A model generated the notes under the pieces. That model saw only the letters and a program-made list of their open reading frames with translations. It had not been told where the DNA came from and did no database searches. DNA of 64,000 nt from Rhizomicrobium sp. (GTDB taxonomy: Bacteria > Pseudomonadota > Alphaproteobacteria > Micropepsales > Micropepsaceae). Both the position numbers and the translations under genes were made by a program. Numbering within the stretch: the stretch's first letter is position 1; every line of letters starts with the position of its first letter. The stretch lies in the NCBI GenBank assembly GCA_037200985.1, contig JBBCGJ010000001.1, forward strand, positions 372,001-436,000, in the 5' to 3' direction. Shown piece after piece: positions 53,398-63,248 of this stretch.

Positions 53398-56253
53398 ATG
53401 AGCTACGCACAACAGCGCGAGACAGACGAGGTCATCGTTGTCGGGGCGTTTCATCTTTTTCCGAGGGAACGCGTGCTCAAGATGGGCGACGGCGAGGTAA
53501 AGCTCGGCAGCCGTGCATTCGATATTCTGCTGGCGCTGGCGGAAACGCCCGGGGAGATCGTCTCCCACAGAGATTTGCTCGCCAAGGTCTGGCCGAATGT
53601 CTTTGTCGAAGACGTCAGCCTTCGCGTTCACATAGCCGCGCTGCGCAAGGTCCTCGAAGACGGGGACATGGGCCAGACCTATCTGACAAGCGTGCCGGGG
53701 CGTGGCTACAAGCTTGTAGCCCCTACGTCGAAGCAGGCCGTCGCGGCAAGGGCCCCGCTTCGGTCTTCGCAATCGACTCCGCGGTTGCCACGGACCGTGC
53801 AGGACATGGTCGGACGAGAAGACGAAGTGCGGACGATTTGCGGGAACGTTCTCAGCCGGCGATTTGTGAACATCGTCGGGCCTGGCGGCGTCGGAAAGTC
53901 GACGGTTGCGCTGAACGTCGCGCATGCGCTGCTCGACGAGTTCGACGGCGCCGTTCATTTTGTCGATCTCAGCCCCGTCGGCGAACCGCACCTGCTTGCC
54001 GCGGCGATTGCCATGGCGGTCGGGCTCACCGCGGACCTGCCCGATTTGGCGGCCGGCATCGTGAAGCATCTGCGCGGCAAGCGCCTCCTGCTCGTCATGG
54101 ACAGCTGCGAGCATCTGATATCGGACGCTGCTGGAATTGCGCATCAGCTCTTCGCGGAACTGCACGATCTTCACATCCTCTGCACAAGCCGGGAAGCCCT
54201 GAGAGTTGGAGGCGAGCATATCTGTTTCTTGCCGGCTCTTCTTTGTCCTCCCGAGGATGCCGAACTCGGTGCCGCGGAGGTTTTGAAGTATCCGTCGGTT
54301 CGGCTTTTTGTGAATCGCATGACCAGTGCCGGGGGAAGCATCTCGGACCTGGGCGACGGCGATGCAAGAACGATCGGCGAAATCTGCCGGAAGCTTGGCG
54401 GGATTGCTCTCGCCATCGAGCTGGCCGCCGGCAGCGCCGCGAAACACGGCGTCAAAGACACCGCATCGATGCTCGACACGGAATTCACGCTGCAGTGGCC
54501 GGGAAGGCGGACGGCTCCGCCGCGGCATCGGACATTGGGAGCGACACTGGACTGGAGCTTCAATCTTCTATCCGAAACCGAGCGTGCCGTTCTCCAGCGG
54601 CTTTCCGTGTTTCCCGGCAGTTTCGCCCCGGAGGCGGCACAATTTGTCGCCCGCGCCGACATCAGCGAAAGCGACATATTCGAAGCCGTGAATGGCCTGA
54701 TTGCGAAATCCCTGGTCGCTCCGGAGGCTTCGGGTCCGGCGATCCGCTTCCGGCTTTTGGACACGACCCGGGCCTACGCCAGGAGCAAGCTTGAAAATTC
54801 CGGAGAATTGGACGGCGTCCATGGCCAGTTCGCCCGTTATGTCCGCGAAAGGCTTCGCGCCGCAACGGACTCTCGATCGGACATGAGAGCGCCCTCCAAC
54901 AGCGAGTTCGACGATGTCCGCGCGGCCTTGCGATGGGCGTTCGGACCGCGGGGCGAGGTGTCCATCGGGATCGACATCGCCGCCTACGCCGCCCCCTTGT
55001 GGCTGGGCAAGGCGCTTCTGACCGAGTGTCGCGATTGGTTGGCCAAGGCGGCGGCCGCGGTCGGCGAAATGGCGCCGGAACAGGAATTGCGGCTGCAGAT
55101 CGCCCATGCGGCGGCGGAGCTGTTCTCGCGGGGCTTCACGAACGAGACCGAAGCCACCTGGCAGCGGACCCTGGAGCGCGCGCAGGCCATCGACGACCGC
55201 CCGGCCCAATTCCAGTCTCACCTGGTCCTCTGGGGATCGAGAAAACGCGCGGCGCAGTACCGTGAAGCGCTCGACACCGCCGAGGCGTGCGCCGAACTCG
55301 CAAAGGCAACCGCGGACGCGGGCGCCGTCGCGATGGGAGAGTGGATGCTCGGCCGCTCGCTTCACCATGTCGGCCGCTTCGACGAGTCGCGATTGCGCCT
55401 TCTGCGGTATTTTTCGCTCGAGACCGAAAGCGCCCATCTCGCGAGTATCCGCGCAACCGGATATGACCGGAGCGTCGATGCGTCGGCGGTGCTTTCCAGC
55501 ACGCTTTGGATACTGGGATATCCCGATCAGGCCAAGGTCTGGGCCAAGCGCGCCGTGACGGACGCGCTCGCATCCGGACTTTCGATGCCCCTCGGCGTTG
55601 CGATGTCCTGGGTCTGTCTCAACACCTATTTGTCCGAGGCCGATATCGGCGAAATAGAGCGCGTTTCCGTTGCCCTCCTCGAGCAGGGGCGGGCCCATTC
55701 CATCGACAGCGATTCCGGGTTCGGCCTTTGCCTCGTCGGGTTTTGTCGCGCGATGCGCGGCCAGTTCGACGAGGCTTCGCTTCTCATAACCGAGGGTCTC
55801 GGGTTGCTGGCGCAGGCGCATATGGAGGCTTTCAGTGTCCTGGTTCTTGCGCATGTTTGCGAGCATGCGATCTGGCTAAGGCGCGCCGACGAAGCCATGC
55901 GCTGGATGGTTGCGCTGGAGGACAAGGACAAGAACTACGAGCATTGGTGTTCTTCGGAGGTGCTCCGCGTTCGCGGCCTCCTCGCCGAACTGAAGGGCGA
56001 TCGCCGCACGGCCAAGGCCTATTTCACGCAGGCCATCGATCTGGCCCGGCGACAGCAGGCATTGGCCTGGGAACTTCGGGCCGCGCTCGGCCTCAGCGCA
56101 TTGTTGCAGAAGCAGAACCGCGACGACGACGCCTTGCGTATCCTGGAACCGGTCTACAAACGGTTTCAGGAGGGGTTTGCAACGCGCGATCTGCGAAGCG
56201 CCGAACAGCGCATTGCGCAAATCAAGAGCCGAACCGGGATGCGGGTTACGTGA
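53398..56253 (+). CDS. Winged-helix/NB-ARC/TPR transcriptional regulator (copy 3)
   Basis: A 951-aa regulator, closest in sequence to copy 1. Winged helix about 14-108 (FHLFPRERVL, LGSRAFDIL, VWPNVFVED, VPGRGY), VGRE at 138, Walker A GPGGVGKST at 161-169, LLLVMDSCEHL (Walker B) and TSREALRVGGE. A TPR-like tail follows (TECRDWLAKA, YREALDTAEA and similar repeats). ATG at 53398 is chosen because the paralogues begin there; the frame is open back to 53164 but the extra residues are unlike the family. It reads opposite to the other two copies and is convergent with cyoD. Confidence 0.86.
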   Translation: MSYAQQRETDEVIVVGAFHLFPRERVLKMGDGEVKLGSRAFDILLALAETPGEIVSHRDLLAKVWPNVFVEDVSLRVHIAALRKVLEDGDMGQTYLTSVPGRGYKLVAPTSKQAVAARAPLRSSQSTPRLPRTVQDMVGREDEVRTICGNVLSRRFVNIVGPGGVGKSTVALNVAHALLDEFDGAVHFVDLSPVGEPHLLAAAIAMAVGLTADLPDLAAGIVKHLRGKRLLLVMDSCEHLISDAAGIAHQLFAELHDLHILCTSREALRVGGEHICFLPALLCPPEDAELGAAEVLKYPSVRLFVNRMTSAGGSISDLGDGDARTIGEICRKLGGIALAIELAAGSAAKHGVKDTASMLDTEFTLQWPGRRTAPPRHRTLGATLDWSFNLLSETERAVLQRLSVFPGSFAPEAAQFVARADISESDIFEAVNGLIAKSLVAPEASGPAIRFRLLDTTRAYARSKLENSGELDGVHGQFARYVRERLRAATDSRSDMRAPSNSEFDDVRAALRWAFGPRGEVSIGIDIAAYAAPLWLGKALLTECRDWLAKAAAAVGEMAPEQELRLQIAHAAAELFSRGFTNETEATWQRTLERAQAIDDRPAQFQSHLVLWGSRKRAAQYREALDTAEACAELAKATADAGAVAMGEWMLGRSLHHVGRFDESRLRLLRYFSLETESAHLASIRATGYDRSVDASAVLSSTLWILGYPDQAKVWAKRAVTDALASGLSMPLGVAMSWVCLNTYLSEADIGEIERVSVALLEQGRAHSIDSDSGFGLCLVGFCRAMRGQFDEASLLITEGLGLLAQAHMEAFSVLVLAHVCEHAIWLRRADEAMRWMVALEDKDKNYEHWCSSEVLRVRGLLAELKGDRRTAKAYFTQAIDLARRQQALAWELRAALGLSALLQKQNRDDDALRILEPVYKRFQEGFATRDLRSAEQRIAQIKSRTGMRVT

Positions 56254-56339
56254 TTGCGGGTGCTGAAGCCGCATCCGCCGTCGCGGAAGGACGCGCGCGT
56301 GACGGCGGCATTCACATCGGCCAGCGCGCGGGGATCAAG

Positions 56340-56726
56340 CTATGACTGCATGCGCATGACCTGATCCATCGGCATCATGTTGTGGTTGAGGTTCGCCATG
56401 ATCCAGAGCGATCCCGCGACGACCAGGAAGACGATCAGGACGCCGAACGCGAGCGCGAGCACATTGTTGGTGTTGTCCGGGCCGGTGGTGATGTGCAGGA
56501 AGAAGACGAGCTGAACGCCCATCTGGGCGATCGCCAGCACGCAGAGCCCGATCGGAATCCCCGGCGCCCAGAGGATATGCGATTGCGCCACCCAGAACGC
56601 GGTGGCGGTCATTCCCAGCGACAGCACGAGGCCGATCGCGTAGGTAGCGAAGCCTGCGAGAAAGCTGTCGCTTTCGTCGCCGGGCGCGGTGTCGCCGGTA
56701 GGTGTCGAGGGATGGAGATTGCTCAT
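56340..56726 (-). CDS. cyoD: Cytochrome o ubiquinol oxidase subunit IV
   Basis: A 128-aa small membrane subunit with three hydrophobic helices: [21 protein letters not shown] (in two parts), [21 protein letters not shown] (likewise), and [21 protein letters not shown] (likewise). The HI/FFLHIT motif and LNHNMM near the end are typical of CyoD. Start at 56726 overlaps the stop of the preceding fused cyoBC gene by four bases (ATGA). Last gene of the operon. Confidence 0.9.
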   Translation of the reverse strand: MSNLHPSTPTGDTAPGDESDSFLAGFATYAIGLVLSLGMTATAFWVAQSHILWAPGIPIGLCVLAIAQMGVQLVFFLHITTGPDNTNNVLALAFGVLIVFLVVAGSLWIMANLNHNMMPMDQVMRMQS

Positions 56727-59395
56727 GGCAGCGTCCCGAACAGATAGACCACGGTGAAGATGGCGACCCAGATGATGTCGAGCGCGTGCCAGAACAGGCT
56801 GAAGCACATCAGGCGGCGCAGGATGCCGGGCTGAAAGCCGCGCGTATAAAGCTGCGCCATCATCGTTCCCAGCCACAGCAGGCCGGCGGCGATGTGAAGG
56901 CCGTGACATCCCACCAGGGCGAAGAAGCCGGACAGGAAGGCCGAGCGGCCGGGGCCGGCGCCCTGCGCGAGCAGGCTGGCGAACTCGCGCAGCTCCAGCG
57001 CCAGGAAGACCGCGCCGAGCAGGCCGGTCAGCGTCAGGAAAATATAGGTGAGCGATGTCCTGCCGCCCCGAACCGCGAGCATGGCGAGACCGCAGGTGAA
57101 GCTGGAGACGAGGAGGCAGACGGTTTCGACCGCGACGGTCGGCAGGCTGAACAGGCTGTGGCTGCCGGGTCCGCCGTCGGTCGCATCGTGCAGCACGGCA
57201 TAGGTGGCGAACAGGGCCGAGAACAGGATGATGTCGGACAGCAGGAAGATCCAGAAGCCGAAGCCCGCGACGATGCGCTTGTCGGCCGGGCCCGCATCGC
57301 CTGGCGGCAAAGCGTCGTCGGCGGCGGCACGATGGCCGAGCCGGTGGGGATCGGGGTCCGCCGTGAGAACCGCCGCATGCGCATCCTCCGTCCGCCGTGC
57401 CTCCAGTTCCAGAAGCGCCGCCGACCGGACCTGCCGCCTGTCGCGGTCGAGGCGCGCGACCTCGGCCGCCGGGATGGCGTATTCCTCGTCACGCCGCCAG
57501 GCGAAAATCACGAAGGCGGCATAGGCGCCGGCGAGCCCGACGACGACCAGCCACCAGATGTGCCAGATGAGCGCGAAGCCGGTGGCGGTGGCGAAGAAGG
57601 CGGTGACGAAGCCGGTGGGCGTGCTCCTCGGCAGTTCGATCGGCACATAGTCCGGCTCCGCCGCGAGCTGCTGCTGGGCGATGGCGCGCTGCTTGATGCC
57701 CCAATAGGCCTCTTCGCCGCGCACATCGGGCAGCACCGCGAAATTGAAGGCCGGCGGCGGGGACGTCGTCGCCCATTCGAGCGAGCGGCCGTCCCAGGGA
57801 TCGCCGAGCGTGTCGCGCAGGCTCGCCCGGTTGCGGATCGACACGACAAGCTGGGCCGCCTGGAAGACGACGCCGAAGAGGATCAGCAGGGCGCCGACCA
57901 GCGCGACCCCCATATAGGGCTGCCAGCTCATGTCGTCGTAGTGCTGCATCCGCCGCGTGGCGCCCATCAGGCCGAGCGCATAGAGCGGCACGAAGGCCAG
58001 GTAGAAGCCGAAGAACCAGCACCAGAAGGCCGCCTTGCCGAGGCCGCTGTGCAGCCGGAAGCCGAACGCCTTGGGGAACCAATAAGTGTAGCCGGCGAAG
58101 ATGCCGAACACGACGCCGCCGATGATGACGTTGTGAAAATGGGCGACGAGAAACAGCGAATTGTGGAGCTGGAAATCGACCGGCGGCACCGCGAGAAGCA
58201 CGCCCGTCATGCCGCCGATGACGAAAGTGACCATAAAGCCGATGGACCACAGGATCGGGACCTCGAAGCGGACACGGCCGCCATACATGGTGAAGAGCCA
58301 GTTGAAGATCTTCACGCCCGTCGGCACCGCGATGATCATCGTCATGATGCCGAAGAAGGCATTCACATTGGCGCTCGCGCCCATCGTGAAGAAGTGATGC
58401 AGCCACACAAGGCACGACAGGATGCAGATCGCCATCGTCGCGATCACCATCGTGCGGTAGCCGAACAGCGGCTTGCTCGAGAAGGTGGAAACCACTTCGG
58501 AATAGACGCCGAACGCCGGCAGGACGAGGATGTAGACCTCCGGATGGCCCCATATCCAGATCAGGTTCACGAACATCATGGCGTTGCCGCCGCCGTCATT
58601 CGTGAAGAAATGAAAGCCCAGATAGCGGTCCAGCGTGAGCATCGCCAAGGTGGCGGTGAGCACCGGGAACGCCGCCAGGATCACGAGGTTCGAGGCCAGC
58701 GCCGTCCAGCAGAACACCGGCATCCGGCCATAGCTCATGCCCGGCGCGCGCAGCTTCAGGATGGTCGTCACCAGGTTGATGGCCGACAGCAGCGTTCCGA
58801 CGCCGGAGATCTGGATCGACCAGAGATAATAATCGACGCCGACGCCCGGCGAGAATTGCAACTCGCTCAAGGGCGGATAGACCAGCCATCCCGTCCGCGC
58901 GAACTCGCCGACGAACAGGCTGATATTGATCAGCAGCGCGCCCGAGGCGGTGAGCCAGAAGCTCACGGAATTCAGCGTCGGGAACGCCACGTCGCGGGCG
59001 CCGAGCTGCAGCGGGACCACGAAATTCATCAGGCCGACCACCAGCGGCATGGCCACGAAGAAGATCATGATCGCGCCATGGGCGGAGAAGATCTGGTCGT
59101 AATGGTCGGGCGGCAGGTAGCCCTGCGCCGCGCCCGCCGCCAATGCGAGATGCGAGCGCATCAGCAGGGCATCGGAAAAGCCGCGCAGCAGCATGACGAG
59201 GCCGAGCAGGCAGTACATCACGCCGATGCGCTTATGATCGACGGAGGTGATCCATTCGCGCCACAGATAGGGCCAGAACCCCTTTACCGTGATCCAGGCG
59301 AGGATTCCCGCGATCGCCAGGACGATGACCAGCGAGGTGATGAGCGGGAGCGGTTCGGCGAAGGGGATGGCGTCCCAGGTGAGCTTGCCGAGCAT
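56723..59395 (-). CDS. cyoB: Cytochrome o ubiquinol oxidase, subunit I and subunit III fused
   Basis: One uninterrupted 890-aa reading frame holds both subunits. Residues 1 to about 650 are subunit I. Heme and copper ligands fall at H106, H284, H333, H334, H419 and H421, with the cross-linked Tyr at 288, the same numbers as in E. coli CyoB. After a charged linker (about 650-705) the sequence continues as subunit III (about 706-890: [21 protein letters not shown], in two parts, and [15 protein letters not shown]), with five further membrane helices. Subunit III is normally a separate CyoC. The gene is followed by cyoD and preceded by cyoA, so the order A-BC-D is otherwise normal. The complex oxidises ubiquinol, reduces O2 and pumps protons in the inner membrane. 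Confidence 0.9.
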   Translation of the reverse strand: MLGKLTWDAIPFAEPLPLITSLVIVLAIAGILAWITVKGFWPYLWREWITSVDHKRIGVMYCLLGLVMLLRGFSDALLMRSHLALAAGAAQGYLPPDHYDQIFSAHGAIMIFFVAMPLVVGLMNFVVPLQLGARDVAFPTLNSVSFWLTASGALLINISLFVGEFARTGWLVYPPLSELQFSPGVGVDYYLWSIQISGVGTLLSAINLVTTILKLRAPGMSYGRMPVFCWTALASNLVILAAFPVLTATLAMLTLDRYLGFHFFTNDGGGNAMMFVNLIWIWGHPEVYILVLPAFGVYSEVVSTFSSKPLFGYRTMVIATMAICILSCLVWLHHFFTMGASANVNAFFGIMTMIIAVPTGVKIFNWLFTMYGGRVRFEVPILWSIGFMVTFVIGGMTGVLLAVPPVDFQLHNSLFLVAHFHNVIIGGVVFGIFAGYTYWFPKAFGFRLHSGLGKAAFWCWFFGFYLAFVPLYALGLMGATRRMQHYDDMSWQPYMGVALVGALLILFGVVFQAAQLVVSIRNRASLRDTLGDPWDGRSLEWATTSPPPAFNFAVLPDVRGEEAYWGIKQRAIAQQQLAAEPDYVPIELPRSTPTGFVTAFFATATGFALIWHIWWLVVVGLAGAYAAFVIFAWRRDEEYAIPAAEVARLDRDRRQVRSAALLELEARRTEDAHAAVLTADPDPHRLGHRAAADDALPPGDAGPADKRIVAGFGFWIFLLSDIILFSALFATYAVLHDATDGGPGSHSLFSLPTVAVETVCLLVSSFTCGLAMLAVRGGRTSLTYIFLTLTGLLGAVFLALELREFASLLAQGAGPGRSAFLSGFFALVGCHGLHIAAGLLWLGTMMAQLYTRGFQPGILRRLMCFSLFWHALDIIWVAIFTVVYLFGTLP

Positions 59396-59398
59396 TGC

Positions 59399-60382
59399 TC
59401 AATGACCTTCGTTGTGGGCGCCGTGCGGAACCGCGGCGGGGCTTTGGTTGCCGGGCAGCGACGGCCCGAGACTCGAAACTCTCATGGCGACGATCTCGCC
59501 GAACAGCTCGGGATCGACGGCGCTATACGTTCTCGGCGCCACATATTTGCTCGGCCGGAACAGCGCCGCGTAGCTTTGCGTATCGAGCGGCGCATTGGCC
59601 GCGCGCGCGCCCGCCACCCAGGCGGCGAACTGCGCCTGCGGCACCGCGTCGACGGCAAAGCGCATGCCGGAGAACCCGTCGCCGCTGAACTGCGCCGACA
59701 GGCCCGGATATCGTCCCTCCCGATCCGCGAGCAGGTTCAGCTGCGTGGTCATTCCCGCCATGGCGTAGATCTGGCTTCCCAGTTGCGGGACGAAGAAGCT
59801 GTTCATGACCGTCGCGGATGTGATCTTCAGCAAGACCGGCGTCCCTGTCGGCACCACCAGCCGATTGACGCTCGCCACCCCTTGCTCCGGGTAGATGAAG
59901 AGCCACTTCCAATCGAGCGCCACCACGTCGACCTCGATCGTGGGCGTGTCCGACGGGATCGGCCTGGCCGGATCGAGTTCGTGGCTGCCGATCCAGGCGA
60001 TGCCGCCCAGGAGCAGGATGACCATTGCCGGGATCGACCAGATGACGATCTCGATCCTGCCGGAATAGGCCCAGGTCGGGAGGTAGCGGGCCTTTGTGTT
60101 GGACGCGCGGAACCACCAGGCCACGACGAGCGTCGTCACAATCACCGGAATGACGATGCAGAGCATGATGGCGACGGAGTCGAAGAGAATCGATTGTTCC
60201 GCCGCCGCTACGGGCCCATGCGGGTCCAGAATTCCCTGCGAGCGGCCCGTGGCGGGCAGCGCAAGAAGCGCCGCGACGATTGTCCAGCCGAGCGGTCGAC
60301 GGATGACGGGCAGGCGGCCAGGGGCCGACGTCCGGCCGCTTGCCGTGAACGGCTTTGCCGGGATTTTGCTTCCCTTCCGCAC
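59399..60382 (-). CDS. cyoA: Cytochrome o ubiquinol oxidase subunit II
   Basis: A 327-aa subunit II. Two N-terminal membrane helices (about 80-100 and 120-145 by eye) precede a periplasmic cupredoxin domain with WKWLFIYPEQGVAS, SFFVPQLGSQIYAMAGM and FSGDGFSGMRF. The copper-A ligands of cytochrome c oxidases are absent, as expected for a quinol oxidase. Start uncertain: GTG at 60382 has AAAGGAG 11 bases upstream, while GTG at 60391 lies only two bases after that site. Three bases separate its stop side from the cyoB start, so cyoA is the first gene of the operon. Confidence 0.88.
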   Translation of the reverse strand: MRKGSKIPAKPFTASGRTSAPGRLPVIRRPLGWTIVAALLALPATGRSQGILDPHGPVAAAEQSILFDSVAIMLCIVIPVIVTTLVVAWWFRASNTKARYLPTWAYSGRIEIVIWSIPAMVILLLGGIAWIGSHELDPARPIPSDTPTIEVDVVALDWKWLFIYPEQGVASVNRLVVPTGTPVLLKITSATVMNSFFVPQLGSQIYAMAGMTTQLNLLADREGRYPGLSAQFSGDGFSGMRFAVDAVPQAQFAAWVAGARAANAPLDTQSYAALFRPSKYVAPRTYSAVDPELFGEIVAMRVSSLGPSLPGNQSPAAVPHGAHNEGH

Positions 60383-60922
60383 GCGACCCACCGCTCCTTT
60401 CCAAAATGCAGTCCCGCCACCGATTGAGGGGGCCGCAAGACAAGAAATGTTTTCGACGGGCCGCAAACGTGCAAACGGCGGCGTCGACCCGTCATGGACG
60501 AGCGTAGTTGGGACACCACGTCGATGATTGCGGTGTGTTGCACCGGTTTGATCCGAATTGCCCGTGAGATTTGACCGTCCACCGGTGCCGCGGAAGCGCC
60601 GATCCGCAAATCGGTGCGCGCCGTCGATTTGCAACAATCGCGGTTCGCCATTCCCAACGCATCGCGGCGGTATCCACCAGGACAATCCGGCGCCAACGCG
60701 GCTAGCCACACACAATCCTTGGCCGTAGCCGCTCCACTACTCTTGCATTGGCGGTCAGGAGCCGTCGCGAGCAACGGTCCGGTGCATGGAGGACGCAACT
60801 ATCGCCTAGTCATCTTTCCGGTCGCCAGATCGAACCTGTGTTCGGCCTGGTCTTCGATACTGCCCCGTCCTTGCAGCTCCCCCGAGATCGCAAACCCCGT
60901 TCTGAAAACTGGAGAAAACCGC
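60383..60922. other. Divergent intergenic region between cyo and bufferin operons
   Basis: A 540-base non-coding space with both promoters. No convincing small gene is seen. It contains several GC-rich inverted segments, for example ACCGGT at 60542 and again near 60580 as an interrupted repeat. The bufferin gene has GGAGAAAA just upstream. No clear match to an ECF-sigma promoter of the Caulobacter SigF type could be identified by eye. Confidence 0.45.
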
Positions 60923-61255
60923 ATGAACAATCGCACCATGTCCACGCTCGTCGCCGGCGCCTTCGCCAGCGCGTTGGGCACTCTTTCCGTCGCGCCGGCC
61001 AGCGCGGCCGACTTCACCCCGGCGCAAAAGAAGATCCAGGCGGACAACACGGTTCTCGTGAAGTCCGGCAAGGTCGAACCTTGTTTCGGCGTCGCCCTCA
61101 AGGGTCAGAACGACTGCTATGCGGGCCCGGGCACGACCTGCGCCGGCACGAGCACTGCCGACTATCAGGGCAATGCGTTCAAGCTGGTGCCCACCGGCAC
61201 CTGCGCCACGATCACGACACCGAAGGGACACGGCAGCCTCAAGCCCCTCACCTGA
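60923..61255 (+). CDS. bufA1: BufA1-type bufferin precursor peptide (DUF2282)
   Basis: A 110-aa exported precursor. A signal peptide (about 1-29, cut after ASA) leads to a small domain with four cysteines at 54, 65, 73 and 94 in [25 protein letters not shown] and LVPTGTC, the invariant pattern of DUF2282. Bufferins are ribosomal peptides whose cysteines are partly turned into thiooxazoles by an MNIO (DUF692) enzyme with a DUF2063 partner, and which bind copper in the periplasm. All three genes are present here. GGAGAAAA precedes the ATG at 60923. Confidence 0.93.
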   Translation: MNNRTMSTLVAGAFASALGTLSVAPASAADFTPAQKKIQADNTVLVKSGKVEPCFGVALKGQNDCYAGPGTTCAGTSTADYQGNAFKLVPTGTCATITTPKGHGSLKPLT

Positions 61256-61266
61256 GGATTGCCGAA

Positions 61267-61296
61267 CGGCCGGACCTCCCCCGCCAGGTCCGGCCG
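61267..61296 (+). terminator. Strong hairpin between bufA1 and bufB, likely attenuator or 3' mRNA stabiliser
   Basis: CGGCCGGACCT and AGGTCCGGCCG form a perfect 11-base stem with an 8-base loop, 12 bases after the bufA1 stop and 33 bases before the bufB start. There is no T-run. It could set the ratio of precursor to enzyme by partial termination or by protecting a bufA1-only transcript. Confidence 0.6.
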
Positions 61297-61328
61297 ACTC
61301 TTCGCAGAACCAGACGCAAAGGCTTGCC

Positions 61329-62267
61329 GTGCCCGGATCGCTTCACGAAGCCGCCGATTGCGATATTCCCCGGCGCGCCGGCGTCGGCCTGAAGGCCGAA
61401 CACTATCGCGCAATCCTCGAAACGCAGCCCAGCATCGGGTTCTTCGAGGTTCATGCCGAGAATTATATGGGCGCTGGCGGCCCGCCGCATCGCTACTTGT
61501 CCGCCATCCGGGAGCGCTATCCTCTTTCGCTGCACGGCGTCGGATTGTCGATCGGATCGGACGGGCCCCTGGACGGGGAACATCTCGGGCGCCTGAAGGC
61601 GCTTGTCGCGCGTTATAGACCGGTTTTGTTCTCGGAACATCTCGCCTGGTCGAGCCACGACGCCGGTTTTCTGAACGATCTGCTCCCCGTGCCCTATACG
61701 GCGCGGGCCTTGCGGCGGGTCGTCGAGCACATCGACGCGGTTCAGGACGCGCTCGACCGCCAGATGTTGCTGGAGAATCCGTCCACCTATCTCGCCTTCG
61801 CCGAAAGCACCTATTCGGAGACGGATTTCATCGCCGAGATTGTGCGCCGGACCGGCTGCGGTCTGTTGCTCGACGTCAACAACGTCCATGTCGCGTCGAC
61901 CAACCAGCAATGGGACGCCTTCGGCTATATCGACGCCTATCCGCTTGCCGCGGTGCGGCAGATCCATCTTGCCGGTCATGCGCGGGACGCCGACGAACGG
62001 GGACGACCGCTTCTGATCGACACGCATGATCGTGCCGTCGCGGACATCGTCTGGGACCTTTTCGCCCATGCGATAAGCCGGACCGGCCCGCTCCCGGCGC
62101 TGATCGAGTGGGATGCCGACGTGCCGGATTGGCCGACGCTCAAGTCGCAAGCGGATCGCGCCGATGCGATCCTGCGGACGACGGCGTCCGGAGCGCCGGG
62201 CGCAATCTTCCCAGGCTCGCAATCGTTGCTGTCGGTCGAACCTCGACATCGTCGAGCGAGGGTATGA
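61329..62267 (+). CDS. bufB: MNIO family bufferin-maturation enzyme BufB (DUF692)
   Basis: A 312-aa TIM-barrel multinuclear iron oxidase. Ligand-like residues are in place: H42 and E44 in VHAENY, H69 in LHGVG, E103-H104 in SEHLAW, E149-N150 in LLENPS, D182/N184/H187 in LDVNNVHV, H213 and H217 in IHLAGH, and the terminal IEWDADVP. It modifies cysteines of the BufA1 precursor. GTG at 61329 is the only start that preserves the N-terminal barrel strand, with AAAGG upstream. Its stop overlaps the next gene (ATGA). Confidence 0.92.
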   Translation: MPGSLHEAADCDIPRRAGVGLKAEHYRAILETQPSIGFFEVHAENYMGAGGPPHRYLSAIRERYPLSLHGVGLSIGSDGPLDGEHLGRLKALVARYRPVLFSEHLAWSSHDAGFLNDLLPVPYTARALRRVVEHIDAVQDALDRQMLLENPSTYLAFAESTYSETDFIAEIVRRTGCGLLLDVNNVHVASTNQQWDAFGYIDAYPLAAVRQIHLAGHARDADERGRPLLIDTHDRAVADIVWDLFAHAISRTGPLPALIEWDADVPDWPTLKSQADRADAILRTTASGAPGAIFPGSQSLLSVEPRHRRARV

Positions 62268-63241
62268 TGGCGGGTCGCAAGGTCGTTCTTTACTATGCCT
62301 GGAGCCGGGTCGGCGAGATCGGGGCGCCGCTCGCGGTCATCGAGAACCGGTTTCCGGCGCTCTTCGAAAGCCGCAGGATGGGGTTTCCGCGCTTCGCGGA
62401 ATTCTCCGATGCGTCCCGCTTCGACCAAAGCGTCGCCGGTTTTCTCGATCACATCATGAAACACAACTTCACCGCCTTCGTGGCGTTGGCAAGCGCGCTG
62501 ACCGGCCAGCCGGTCGCGCAGATCGAGCGCGGCGCCGATGACGGCAGCCTGACGCCGCTAGGCCGGAATGTCCTCGATGGTGCCGACACGCTCATCGTCA
62601 TCGGTTTCGACTCGATGCGCACCGGGCAGACTGCGAGTGATGTGGAAGTGAAGGCCGTCCGCCAGTTCCTGTCCGATCCCGACCATCTGGCCTTCATCTG
62701 CCCCCATCACGACATCGGCGACGGGCAGGGCCTTTCCCACGACGAGCGCCTGGAGCGTCAGGTCGCGGAGTTCCTCCACCATGGCGACAGGACGATCCCG
62801 CCGCAGCAGCGCTTCGGCGGGTATGCGCGCGCGCTGCTGGCCGGCCTCGGCGTGCCGGTGGAGAATCGTTTCGGGCTGCATCCCGCCGCCGAGGCGGACG
62901 GATCGCCGGCGAAGATCGAGATCGAGGCGGCGCTCGACCGGCGTCACCTTCTGGAGGGCGTCGATACGTTCAATCTCCATCCGCATTTGCCGCATTTCGA
63001 ATGTCTCGGGGACGCCGGGCTCGACGTGCTGGCGCGCCAGAGGATCGATCCTGCCGCGCCGCCGCATCCGTTTACCGGCGGCGGCCGCTGCACATTCGAC
63101 GCTCTGCTGCAATCCCGGCCCGAGACGTTCGCCGGCACGCTGCTCGTCGGCGACGCGACGCTTTGGAGCTCGACCGCCGGCGGCGTCGACGCCCTCAGCC
63201 GGCTCTGGACCAACGTCGTCGAGCGACCCCATCGATCGTGA
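62264..63241 (+). CDS. Uncharacterised protein inserted in bufferin operon
   Basis: A 325-aa protein that I do not recognise. No signal peptide or membrane helix is visible. The middle ([18 protein letters not shown]) looks like a Rossmann-like alpha/beta strand-turn-helix, and [23 protein letters not shown] like the next unit, distantly reminiscent of glutamine-amidotransferase-like or ThuA-like folds. It is rich in histidine: 63, 67, 141, 148, 149, 159, 172, 173, 206, 228, 239, 241, 244 and 268, with HLPHFE and PHHD clusters, plus Cys at 146, 247 and 276. Start at ATG 62264 overlapping the bufB stop, or 62267. Translational coupling between bufB and bufC argues for a role in bufferin maturation or metal handling. 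Confidence 0.7.
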   Translation: MMAGRKVVLYYAWSRVGEIGAPLAVIENRFPALFESRRMGFPRFAEFSDASRFDQSVAGFLDHIMKHNFTAFVALASALTGQPVAQIERGADDGSLTPLGRNVLDGADTLIVIGFDSMRTGQTASDVEVKAVRQFLSDPDHLAFICPHHDIGDGQGLSHDERLERQVAEFLHHGDRTIPPQQRFGGYARALLAGLGVPVENRFGLHPAAEADGSPAKIEIEAALDRRHLLEGVDTFNLHPHLPHFECLGDAGLDVLARQRIDPAAPPHPFTGGGRCTFDALLQSRPETFAGTLLVGDATLWSSTAGGVDALSRLWTNVVERPHRS

Positions 63242-63248
63242 GCCCCCG

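Noticed and set aside
56702..60427. Plus-strand reading frame of 1241 codons opposite the cyo operon
   Set aside because: Composition is dominated by Arg, Asp, Glu and Gln, with no recognisable domain, while the opposite strand encodes complete quinol oxidase subunits with all metal ligands.
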